Assembly (NCBI RefSeq): GCF_020497125.1
Contig: NC_059075.1
Coordinates: 41,886,003-41,950,002, forward strand
Reading direction: 5' to 3'
DNA from: Mauremys mutica
Taxonomy: Eukaryota > Chordata > Testudines > Geoemydidae
DNA length: 64,000 bases
The notes beneath the pieces were generated by a model. The model was not told the origin of the DNA, did not search any database, and saw only the letters and a program-made list of their open reading frames with translations. Position 1 is the stretch's first letter. Every line of letters begins with the position of its first letter. Positions 12,074 to 21,085 of the stretch are shown piece by piece. The translations under genes and the position numbers were made by a program.

Positions 12074-12077
12074 ATAG
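12074..12077. repeat. provirus target-site duplication, left copy (ATAG)
   Basis: ATAG directly precedes the LTR terminus TGTTAGG and recurs directly after the other LTR at 18434-18437. Four-base duplications are usual for gammaretroviral integrases. Confidence 0.85.
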
Positions 12078-12503
12078 TGTTAGGTAAAAAGCAAGTCCTA
12101 CTCACCTCTCCAGCACCCGAGTTTGTGCGGAGTTGGTATAGGGCTCAGAAAACTGTCAGAGACCAGACAATAATTCGTTGATCAACGGGCTCACACCATC
12201 CTTAGCTTAAGAGCAAAGCTTCGGAGTAAGTGTGGCAAGTTTATTAGGGGTGAGCATCAATGTTTATACACAGAAGTAAACAAAGTGATTAACAGATCAT
12301 AATGGTCATGCATAATCAATCAAGATTCTACAGGATAAAACAGGTTAAAATGTAAATTAGAAAAGACAAAGGAGGATATGACTACTTATTGGGAGGGGGG
12401 AGGTGTCAGGAGTAGTTCGCAGGTCAGAGCCTTGATTAAAAGTTTCAGACAGAGACATCAAGTCTGGATTAAGTTTAAACTCATGAAAAGTTCAGACTCA
12501 ACA
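12078..12503 (-). repeat. 3' LTR of the provirus (426 bp)
   Basis: In the proviral (minus) sense it starts TGTTGAGTC and ends CCTAACA. A TATA-like GTATAAA lies at 12263-12269 and an AATAAA poly(A) signal at 12240-12245, about 20 bases downstream, so the signal sits close to the expected transcription start. Compared line by line with 18008-18433, I found no difference. It abuts the ATAG duplication on its outer side and a purine-rich tract on its inner side. Confidence 0.95.
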
Positions 12504-12514
12504 TTCCTCCATTT
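12504..12514 (-). promoter_or_regulatory. polypurine tract of the provirus
   Basis: On the minus strand the 11 bases before the 3' LTR read AAATGGAGGAA, the usual place of the plus-strand primer for reverse transcription. It is shorter and less pure than the classical tract (one T interruption). Confidence 0.65.
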
Positions 12515-12555
12515 GTAGCTTTGGGATAATTATTTACCAAACGCTACACCCCATT

Positions 12556-13524
12556 TTAAGGAGCCAAGGGCCGCTTGGCAATTTCAGCCTGGGCCAACTC
12601 AAAGAGAGTAAGGCCTTTGGCTGAAGTAGGAAAAGAATAAACTGACCCACATGAGTTTATGAGGGAGGGGACACACTGGATGCAGCAACACAGTATTATA
12701 AGGATTACTATGGCCCCAACAATACCCACCAAGAGTTTTTTAACCCACCCAAATCCAGGCAGCCAATTCCATAAGGCTCCCCACCAATCATAAGGTGGCT
12801 GGTGTGTTCCATACATTGCGTTTCGGGTATTCCATTTCTCAAAGTAGGAGGTAACCCACCACCCGTTGGACCACTGTTCCCCTGGTAACGCAGAGGGGTC
12901 GTTGTGCGAACCGCAGAGGCACAATTTGGTAGTGGTGTTTTTAAAGTGCAGTGTAGTACTGCTTGAGCAGTTGTAGAAGGCAATTGTATATCCCTTAACA
13001 ATTAGTTGGACACCCTCGTGATCTGAGCAGGGTTTCTTAAAAGCTGACTCTGAAGGCTTGTGGGGGATTTACATATGGGATAAGTGGGATGCACAAGGCT
13101 TGAAGCCAAGGTTTTTACTAAAGGCGGTGCCATTAAAATACATGTTGCATTTACTGGTTCCCACAAAAGTTGACCCTTTTTCTTTAACAAAACACAGTGA
13201 TCCTGTCTGATTGGTTACCCTGAGATATCTGTTAATTGGCACTCCTGTTTTGTCCCATGTAAGATTGTGTTGGACTGGATCTTTTATTCTAGCCGGTGGC
13301 ATCCAAGTCATATTAGCAGTGGTCAGGGGAATGGGTGTGAAGGGGAGTCCCTGTTCTGCATTTACTGGAAATTGAGTACATACCCAGCAATTACTTCTAT
13401 TTCCTAAAATACGAGTTTTAACCTCGTGGGAATATCTAATAAAAGCATTATCTTTATAAGCAGAAAATAAACTAAAAAGGCATAATAAAAAACATACAGT
13501 TGTCAGAATAAAAGGTCCTCTCAT
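12556..13524 (-). pseudogene. env glycoprotein gene, internally deleted, one in-frame stop
   Basis: The start ATG (13524-13522) overlaps the pol stop as ATGA, the usual retroviral pol-env arrangement. A hydrophobic signal peptide (FILTTVCFLLCLFSLFSA) is followed by surface-unit sequence with several N-glycosylation sites (NMT, NLT, NQT, NGT) and a CWVC motif of the CXXC type. One frame runs from 13524 to the final stop at 12556 but is cut by a TAA at 13071-13069. Beyond it the same frame encodes more ectodomain (NTT), a Trp-rich membrane-proximal stretch, one transmembrane helix (LLVGIVGAIVILIILCCC) and a cytoplasmic tail. At about 322 codons it is roughly half the usual length. I find no furin site, fusion peptide, immunosuppressive heptad or CX6CC motif, so much of the transmembrane subunit is deleted. 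It should not make a functional fusion protein. Confidence 0.85.
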
Positions 13525-16438
13525 TTTTTTCGAGTCAATTTAAGTCTGATGTCTGAAAGAGGTAAGCTGGTCCACTGGTCAGAGGCAGTATCCTTAGTGG
13601 TGGCAAGAGCTGCTGGTCCGTCACTGTGGTCCACTACGGCTGGCTTGACGTGGGAGTGGTGGATCCAGGATTTGCGTCCTTCCAGGAACACTGCAGTCTG
13701 GGTTGTTAAAAGAACCTGGTGGGGTCCAGTAAACCTCGGCTGGAGGGCGTCGCCACGAACGAACTTTTTGGCCCAGACGAAGTCCCCTGGTTGGAACGGG
13801 TGGATCTGTTCTTCCAGCGGCACGGTCTGGGAAAACTGTGAGGCTTTCCAAAGGGTACGGAGGCGAGCCTGTAGGGAGAGAAACTGGCACGCGGTCATAT
13901 GATCCCCTCCCAATAGTGAAACATCAGCACGTGGTAGCGCCCCGCCTTTGAAAGGGGGGTGTCCATAGAGCAGTTCAAAGGGGGATAATCCCAATACACG
14001 GGTTGGGCGAGTGCGAAGGTGAAACAGGACCAAGGGAAGTACCTGAGGCCAGTTTAACCCTGTTTCCTGACAGTATTTAGCCAATGTAAGCTTAAGCTCC
14101 CTATTCATACGCTCAACTTTCCCGCTAGACTGGGGTTGGTAGGGTGTATGAAAGGAGTGTGAAATGCCCAGTCCTTGTTCTAAATGGCCAAGGACATTAC
14201 CAGTAAAGTGGGGTCCGCGATCTGAATCAAGTATGAGAGGGATGCCAAAACGGGGTACAATGTCTCTAAGGAGGATCTTCGCCACTGTGGCAGCAGTACA
14301 ATTAGCAGTAGGAAAAGCTTCGACCCATGAAGTCAGAGGGCAAACCAAAACAAGGAGGTGCTTTTTCCCAAAAGCCTTTGGCATATCTGCAAAGTCAATT
14401 TGAAGATGTTGAAATGGAGCAGCAGGTGGCGGTCTTCCACCCTTAATTTTGTTAAGAGGCGGAGCAGGTCCATTTCGCTGACATGTGCTGCATGCTTTCA
14501 CTATTGACAGGCAGTAGGGTTGAATGCCTGGAGCATACCAAAAGCGAGCGATGGTGTCCACAAGGGCGTGTGTGCCGTAGTGACCCCCCTTATCATGGTG
14601 CCAGCGAACTGCCACGGGGTATGTGGAGCGAGGGAGGCAGGCTCGGCCATCCGGCATAAGCCAGGTCCCTTTGACCAGAGTGGCTCCGAGGCTCTCCCAC
14701 GACTGTAGTTCAGCGGGTACTGGTACGGGGTAAAAGCATACTTGCTATCAGTAAAAATGGTAACGGTCTTACCAGCGGCCAACTGGCAAGCTCGGGCCAG
14801 GGCGTAGAGTTCGGTGGCTTGGGCTCCCCAGTTGCCTGGCAGTGAGGCGGCCTCTTGAATGTCCCATTCAGAGGTGACTGCATAACCGGTGAAACGCTTG
14901 CCATCAACATAGAAGGAGCTTCCGTCCGAGAAGAGGATGCAATCAGGGTTGTCCAGTGGCACGTCAAACAGGTTGTTCCTTATCTGTAAGATGCTATGAA
15001 CTACTTCCACACAATCGTGCTGATCCTGGAGGACTGGCAGGTCAGGAAGCAAGGTAGCTGGATTAAGGGGCCCACACCTTTCAAAAATTAGGTTAGTGTC
15101 TTCTAGGAGTTCGGCCTCTAGCTGCTGCTGACGATGGGCCGAAAAGACTTGGGTCGTGCCCCTACGCAGAAGGGCTGACAAGGCATGAGAGGTCCAGACC
15201 GTGGTAAAATGACCCAGGGTCAGGCTCTTTGCCTTTGTGATCAGCAGGGCAGCTGCTGCCAGAGTCCGGGTGCAGGATGGGGTTCCCTGAGCGACAGGGT
15301 CGATCTGCTGGGAGTAAAAAGCAAGCGGGAAATGGTGGGGCCCGCTCAGCTGGGTAAGGACGCCACTAGCAATTCCGCCCCTCTCGTGGACAAAAAGGTG
15401 AAAGGGTTTGCTGTAATTGGGGGGGGCGGAGAGACATGGAGGAGGCCACACTGTCCTTGAGTAACTGAAAGGCTTGAATCGTGTCTGGGGACCACTGCAA
15501 AGGGTCAGGAGCAAGGTTAGCAGTCAGTCGGTGGAGCGGTTTGCTCAACTCCCCGCAGGACGGCAACCAAGGTTGACAGAAGCCAATTAATCCTAAGAAA
15601 CCTCGAAGTTGTTTCTTGGTGTTTGGCAGAGGGCAGTTTTGGATAGTCTTTATGCGGGCTGGGTCCATTTGTCTCCCCTCTGGGGTTAACAGGAAGCCCA
15701 GATATCGGACCTTCTGTGAGACCCACTGAATCTTGTTAGGGTCTACCTTGTGGCCTCTGGTGTGTAGGTATAATAAAAGTGCCTTACCATCGATGCGGAG
15801 GGCGGCTTCTTCGCGGTTACCTAGTAGGATGTCATCTACGTATAGGACTAACGTGGATCCCTGCGGACTGGTGAAGCCTTCCAAGTCGTGGCGGAGGCAT
15901 TGGCTGAAAATCGTGGGGCTGTCTCTGTAGCCTTGAGGAAGTCATTGCCAGACATAACTTTGTCCCTCCCAGGTGAAGGTTGCACAGGAATGCTGAAAAA
16001 GGCTGATTTTAAGTCAATAACAGTGAACCACTCAGCATCCCAGGGGATTTGGCTGATGATAGTAGCTGGATCAGGAACTACTGCATGAAGAGGGACCACA
16101 TACTGATTAATAACCCGTAGATCCTGTACAAAGCGCCAACGAATAGGGTCTCCGTCCTTTTTAGGAGGCTTTTTGACAGGCAGTATAGGGGTATTACAGG
16201 GAGTGCGCTGAGGGCGGACTAGCTTTTGTGCAATGAATCCCTCGACAATGGGGCGGATGCCTTCCCGGGCTTCCAGCGACAGGGGGTATTGGGGGACTGA
16301 CGGGGGGGCTAAGGAGGGCTTCACTTGAATCCTTACTGGCTCTGCCGAAAGGAGCAGGCCAACATCAGTGTCAGAAATTCCCCAGAGGGTTGAAGGCAAG
16401 TCAGTGAGGTCAGGGGAGAGAGAGGGGGGGTTTCCCAA
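13521..16438 (-). pseudogene. pol (reverse transcriptase - RNase H - integrase), frameshifted and deleted
   Basis: The RT fingers/palm start lies in one frame (16438 to about 15990, 'RWRFVQDLRVINQYVVP', 'WFTVIDLKSAFFSIPV'). The frame then changes and a TGA interrupts just before the LPQG motif (15944-15942). YVDD lies at 15842-15831. A second frame change falls in a C8 run (15426-15419), after which the connection domain and RNase H (ILFSDGSS, ATELYALA, FTDSKYAF) are readable to about 14732. There the RNase H end and the integrase start are missing. The integrase frame (about 14730-13521) is long and unbroken, with an HHCC finger (WHHDKGGH ... ACSTCQ), DD35E residues (QIDFAD, LDSDRG, GKVERM) and the C-terminal domain. 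No working polymerase can be made from this copy. Confidence 0.9.
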
Positions 16439-16878
16439 TTACCCTGAGTTAGGGCCGAATCTCCTAACACTGTCATTAATAATCCTACCCCTTCAGGAGT
16501 GCAGGTTAAAGTAGCCTCAAGCTTACAGAGTAAATCCCGGCCCATCAAAGGGATCGGACAAGCTGGGGAAAAAAGAAAACGGTGAGAAAAACATTTATCA
16601 GCATAAATATCATTTAGAGGCAAAGTGAGTCCCAGAGACTGTGGATTGCCTTCCACCCCAGTTGCAGTTTTAACCTCAGAGGATAGCCAGGGAGAGGGGG
16701 CAGGATTTAAAAGAGAGAAAGTAGCTCCAGTATCAATGAGGAAACAGACAGGCAGTCCCTGGACTGAAAGGGTTAGATGAGGCTCTTTGCTGGGAGGGGA
16801 GAAAGTGAGGAAAGAGCCGGCTAAAGACATTAAGGAAATAAGACCATCACATTGTTTGCCTTCGCCCCCGGGGTACCG
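16333..16878 (-). CDS. retroviral protease (pro), downstream of the gag UGA
   Basis: This aspartic protease domain is read in the same frame as the end of gag after a single TGA (16881-16879). The first Met is at 16830, but expression is expected as a gag-pro fusion by stop-codon readthrough, so I start it right after the stop. The active-site motif is LIDTGATFSLL, the flap lies downstream, and the C-terminal GRDLL motif is present. The frame ends at 16335-16333. RT continues in another frame, entered through a C7 run at about 16430-16424. The protease reading frame itself is unbroken, and it is the only complete enzyme domain upstream of integrase. In this copy it depends on a broken gag for translation. 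Confidence 0.8.
   Translation of the reverse strand, partial: RYPGGEGKQCDGLISLMSLAGSFLTFSPPSKEPHLTLSVQGLPVCFLIDTGATFSLLNPAPSPWLSSEVKTATGVEGNPQSLGLTLPLNDIYADKCFSHRFLFSPACPIPLMGRDLLCKLEATLTCTPEGVGLLMTVLGDSALTQGNWETPPLSPLTSLTCLQPSGEFLTLMLACSFRQSQ
16424..16430 (-). other. C7 run at the pro-to-RT frame change
   Basis: On the minus strand ACC CCC CCT is read in the protease frame, while the RT frame reads CCC TCT from one base earlier. Either one C has been lost or gained, or a -1 ribosomal slip on the C run would be required. Gammaretroviruses do not normally change frame here, so an indel (or a sequencing error) is the simpler reading. Confidence 0.6.
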
Positions 16879-16881
16879 TCA
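16879..16881 (-). promoter_or_regulatory. in-frame UGA between gag and pro (probable readthrough site)
   Basis: The last gag frame and the protease frame are the same, separated only by TGA followed by C (CAA TGA CGG), a context known to be leaky. Many gammaretroviruses use UAG at this position with a downstream pseudoknot. Here the downstream sequence is GC-rich (TACCCCGGGGGC), which could form the stem. Readthrough is inferred. Confidence 0.7.
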
Positions 16882-17033
16882 TTGAGAAGGCTGAGTTCGC
16901 TGCAGCTGTTGCTGTTGCCCGTAGTTGATCCAGGCCTGAGGAACGGGCTGGGCTGGTGGTGCAGGAGTGTATTCGTCCCTGGTGTAAGTATCTGCGGATG
17001 CGACCGGACCCTCTGGGCGTCCCCAGGGGCATT

Positions 17034-17155
17034 CACGTTTAAAGTGACCGGGTTGTCCGCACTGAAAACAATTTCCTGGTGGCTGGGGTTGCCTCACGTT
17101 TAAAGTGACCGGGCTGTCCGCACTGAAAACAATTTCCTGGTGGCTGGGGTTGCCA
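17034..17155. repeat. 61-bp tandem duplication in nucleocapsid
   Basis: 17034-17094 is repeated at 17095-17155 with a single visible difference (gggttgtcc versus gggctgtcc). Each unit encodes most of the zinc knuckle on the minus strand. Because 61 is not a multiple of three, the second knuckle is out of frame with the first. Confidence 0.95.
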
Positions 17156-17834
17156 GGACCCTCTTCCCCGAGCACCCTGAAATCCCCTGCCACGGCCACG
17201 GCTTCTGCCTCGAATACCACCGCGAAAAGCTAAAGCCATTAACTTATATTCTTCCTTTTTCTCTTTCTTTTTACTACTTTCCCTTTTTTTTTTTCCATGC
17301 AAAACTCCTCCCGAGGTGTGCCCCTCCATTTCCTCCTTATCCCTCTGCAGAGATTCCAATCTGGAGTCCTGCAGATTCCCCTCTGCGCCCTGGAGAGAGT
17401 CCCCTTGCTGAGGAATAGGGGCAGGTGCAGTGGGGACCAACTGACGAGTTAAAACACGCCGTGGTTTACACCCTTCATTGAAATAACATGGAGGGGGTTC
17501 ACTCTCGGAAGAATACCTGACTGCCATAATTTTTTAAAGATTTCCACAGCTCTGCTGCTGTGTCCCAACAAAACCAGTAACATAACTGTCCCGGATGGTC
17601 TTTTTCGATCTGGCTCCTTACTCCTCTTAAGGCAGCCTGTTCGAAAGAGCCATACGAAGGCCACCTCATCTCCGGGTCGGCCAATACCGCGGTATACCCA
17701 GTCCAATTCCTTACACACAGTGTGTACAACTTCCTCCTAGACATTCCTGTCTGTACTGGGAGTTTCCCTTCATTCCATAACTTATTTACAATCCCCAGCG
17801 GACTCTCAAGAGGCACGCTAGTCCCTTGACCCAT

Positions 17835-17986
17835 GGTGTCTGACAGGAGCCCTCCAACTGGCGTTTATCCTGCTGTCCAGTACACGACCCCTCAATATTG
17901 AATTGGCTGGGAGAAATCTCCCGTGGCGCCTGCCAATTCGTATATGAGTGGTCTGACCACTGGACAGAGGCACCGCACCAGAAGGA
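17835..17986 (-). promoter_or_regulatory. proviral leader (packaging-signal region)
   Basis: These 152 bases lie between the primer binding site and the gag ATG. The region should hold the RNA packaging signal and perhaps a splice donor, but I cannot identify either with confidence. Confidence 0.4.
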
Positions 17987-18004
17987 ATCCCGGACGAGCC
18001 CCCA
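17987..18004 (-). promoter_or_regulatory. primer binding site for tRNA-Pro
   Basis: The minus strand reads TGGGGGCTCGTCCGGGAT, a full 18-base match to the tRNA-Pro primer site known from murine leukaemia-type viruses. It lies three bases after the CA end of the 5' LTR. Confidence 0.95.
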
Positions 18005-18007
18005 AAT

Positions 18008-18433
18008 TGTTAGGTAAAAAGCAAGTCCTACTCACCTCTCCAGCACCCGAGTTTGTGCGGAGTTGGTATAGGGCTCAGAAAACTGTCAGAGACCAGACAA
18101 TAATTCGTTGATCAACGGGCTCACACCATCCTTAGCTTAAGAGCAAAGCTTCGGAGTAAGTGTGGCAAGTTTATTAGGGGTGAGCATCAATGTTTATACA
18201 CAGAAGTAAACAAAGTGATTAACAGATCATAATGGTCATGCATAATCAATCAAGATTCTACAGGATAAAACAGGTTAAAATGTAAATTAGAAAAGACAAA
18301 GGAGGATATGACTACTTATTGGGAGGGGGGAGGTGTCAGGAGTAGTTCGCAGGTCAGAGCCTTGATTAAAAGTTTCAGACAGAGACATCAAGTCTGGATT
18401 AAGTTTAAACTCATGAAAAGTTCAGACTCAACA
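18008..18433 (-). repeat. 5' LTR of the provirus (426 bp)
   Basis: Its sequence is the same as 12078-12503 (offset 5930). It carries the same TATA-like box (18199-18193) and AATAAA (18175-18170). It would act as promoter for the provirus reading leftwards and could also initiate antisense or readthrough transcripts in the host region. Confidence 0.95.
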
Positions 18434-18437
18434 ATAG
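18434..18437. repeat. provirus target-site duplication, right copy (ATAG)
   Basis: ATAG directly follows the LTR end ...CAACA and matches 12074-12077. Confidence 0.85.
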
Positions 18438-20902
18438 CAGTCATTTGTGCTCTGTTGTTTCTTTCACCATGTGACTCATGAAACTAACCAGTTAGGTGAC
18501 TTATGTAACTAAACACAGTACAAACTTTAAAACTGAATCTACATTTAAAAGTTCACTTTTGCACATATTCAAGCATCTGAGCTAAAAAATATCTTGTGAG
18601 AGAAGTCATTCAGTAAAGCTTGAGTGTGCAAATCTTGGCAGAACATGGTCATAAAAGGGTCGCAGACACAGTTGAATTGAAAATCACTTTCAAATTCACA
18701 GACTGTTTTCCCCCACTGTTTGCTCAGCTCTAGCATTTACATCCTTCAAACAGCTGCAGGTAGTTTCCCCCTTAGTCATCATTTAGCCAAACTACATATT
18801 TAATGCTTTCCCTCATAGAACAATCCCTCCAGCTCTCTTATAATTTTTGTTCTTTAACTACTCTCCAAGATTCCTCTATCTTTCTGCCACTGCAGTGCAT
18901 AGACTGGCAGTCTTATCAGAGCTGTACTGAGAGGGAGTATTCTACCCCACTGGCTCCATGAGGTGCTACTTCTGTGCGCACAAACAAATCCCATTCAAAG
19001 ACTAAAATTCACACTTACATTTTTTGGGTGCCATGCCACAGTGCCAACTCAGATCCTATTTGCTGCTCACTATTATTGCCTACATTAGACCTTTACTGCT
19101 TTCCACCTATACATCTGTTGTTAGAATATTTCCCCTACACGTATGTATAGTCCAAAAGAAAGACGAAAAAGCCTCCATTAAACAGTTACGGTTGACACCA
19201 ACATAGTTATCTGTATCATGTACAAATCCAAGCACTTAAAAGAAAGGAAATGCATAGTTAAGGAAATAAAGGGCCGGATCCTAAATTGCTGTAATTCGGC
19301 ATAGCTACACTGATGTATACCAGCTGAAAATCAGCTTCCATAAGTATTACACAGCACACATCATAAACAGAACCATGTTATTCAAAGAAAGTACAAAGAA
19401 AGACATATTCCATCACAACAGCCATATGTCTGACGCATGCAGTTCATTTACATGTATTATTTTGGCTATTTTGATTTCAGGATCTAAGTATTTTCTTTTA
19501 AAGGATGTGGTTAAATGGGAAACATTATCAATTCAATGTGTTTATCAGCTGACAGATTTTTTTTGTAGAATATTTACAGTTCATTAAAGGAGCAATTGTA
19601 ATTTAATAAAAAGAAGAATAAGTGTCAATTTATGATAAAATTATGAAGGTAAGTGCACCTGCATTGGAGGCTGATCAATAGATGTCATTAATGGGTACAC
19701 ACATACAGTTGGTTTTTGACTGGCCCTAATGCACTACACCAAGGGGAGTAACCTCCCCCTCCCGCTCCTCCCACACATACTGCCCCTGCATGGCAACAGG
19801 ATGGTAGCTTGCATCACAGCTTGGATGCAGGGTGGAGGGTACAAGCAGAAGCTGACTGGCCAAAAATCCATTTCTTGTGAGCAAGTGGATAAGGAGGAAG
19901 TGGAGTTCTTTCCTCTTCCCCGCCCCCACGCGGCTGACCTTTCCATACATACATAGGTGTGCTGCAAGAGCTGCCCAGGCACAGGAGAAAAAGCAAGCAA
20001 GCTTCACTGTGAGATGGAGCAAAGTAACTTACCTCCCAATTCTCCCTCACTGGGAGAAGGAGAGGAGCACAGGAGTTGTGACTGAGTCACAATTATTCCC
20101 CAGAGCTCTTCCTGGGGCTACCCACCTATGCACTGCCCCTATATCCAGGGCAATGCTTCAAGCCGCAATCTGGCCTATGTTTTTGTTTCTTTTTCCAGAA
20201 GGGCTTTGTGTAGGATTTATGTTTTGAGTTTACTGATGAAAGAATCACATTTTCAGGGTCAGAGGTAGGTTGCTCTGTTGTAGTTTAATATGCATTTATT
20301 TTTCCTTGGTGTGAATAATGTGCGTATGTTATTTATATAGATAGCACAAAATGTATTATGTCCTTCTCTCTTTACTTCCTTGTTTTTAAGACCTTGGCTT
20401 CTATAATGTATGTGATTTGCCACTTCACTGTTGCCAGTTATTCACCTCAGTTGGTTTCTTAAACAAGGTCTTATTTGGGGGATTTCCCTTTTTAAAAACA
20501 TTTTTTCTTCTTTCGTACAAGTAACTGAAGACACAGTTTAGATAGAAGAGATGGAGGGGTGGTCACTAGATTATTGGATTAAAGGGAATGAGTGGCATTT
20601 ACCACACCAACACTAGCTGGAAACCAACACCATTCAGTGAGAGATTTAAGAAGCTCAATTTAGCTTATCAAAGAGAAGGCTAAGAGGTAATTTGATCACA
20701 GCCTATATGGGGGAAAGATTGCTGATAGTAGAGGGCACTTTAACAGAAAAAGGCAAAAGACCCTATAACTGGTAGTTGAAACTGGACAAATTGAGACTAG
20801 AACTAAGGTGCAAATTTTATAGGGAGGGTAATTAACCACTGGAACAACTTCTCTAGGGACATGCTGGCTTCTCCATCATTTGAGGCATATCTGTGCTTCA
20901 AG
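18438..20902. other. noncoding DNA flanking the provirus
   Basis: No gene is recognised. The words at 19275-19330 (ggatcctaaattgctgtaattcggcatagc) resemble a common reptile repeat end. Short open frames at 19.7-20.2 kb on both strands have no recognisable content. Confidence 0.5.
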
Positions 20903-21085
20903 CTGGGGGTGTGATTCCTGGCCTAAGGAGACATCATCACGCTAGCTCTCATCAAGCTAGCATGCTAAAAATAGTATATAGCCACGAGAGCTTGAGTGGC
21001 GGGACATGCTAGCCGCCCTGAGACCCAGCATGCCAGCTTGATGGTAGCATGAGTTTGCCACCTCAAGCTGGGAATCACACCCCCA
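20903..21085. mobile_element. MITE with 16-bp inverted termini
   Basis: CTGGGGGTGTGATTCC (20903-20918) is the exact reverse complement of 21070-21085. The interior holds 'gctagctctcatcaagctagc' and 'taaaaatagtatatagcca', also present in the element at 62603-62826. No flanking duplication is evident, so the true ends may lie further out. Confidence 0.65.

Larger units (their letters stand above)
16879..17834 (-). pseudogene. gag, capsid region missing, frameshifted
   Basis: It opens at 17834 with MGQGTS, an N-myristoylation signal as in gammaretroviral matrix, followed by about 100 codons of matrix (MRWPSYGSF motif). At an A6 run (17535-17530) the frame breaks. A neighbouring frame continues with a Pro/Ser-rich stretch, then a Lys/Glu-rich and Arg/Gly-rich segment, and a CCHC zinc knuckle (CFQCGQPGHFKREC type). 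A 61-bp tandem duplication covers the knuckle (17155-17034) and shifts the frame again. The last frame ends in Gln-rich sequence at TGA 16881-16879. Total length is about 950 bp, where gag is normally 1.5 kb or more. I see no major homology region and no capsid fold sequence, so capsid is deleted. Confidence 0.9.
12078..18433 (-). mobile_element. endogenous gammaretrovirus-like provirus (defective), minus strand
   Basis: The order on the minus strand is 5' LTR (18433-18008), tRNA-Pro primer site, leader, gag, UGA stop, protease, pol (RT, RNase H, integrase), env, polypurine tract and 3' LTR (12503-12078). The total is 6356 bp, shorter than the usual 8 kb or more because the gag capsid region, part of RNase H/integrase and much of env are missing. 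The LTRs look identical over all 426 bp and a 4-bp target duplication is intact. This normally means a young insertion, and the coding regions are nevertheless broken several times. Gamma-type features are the tRNA-Pro primer site, a single CCHC zinc knuckle and a gag-pro stop codon in frame. Confidence 0.95.

Noticed and set aside
13549..13902. 117-codon + strand frame in the provirus
   Set aside because: Antisense shadow of the integrase region; no known antisense gene in gammaretroviruses and no supporting motif.
16424..16430. Programmed -1 frameshift between protease and RT
   Set aside because: The C7 run could slip, but the family uses one stop-codon readthrough for gag-pro-pol and other breaks in this copy are plain indels; kept only as an alternative.
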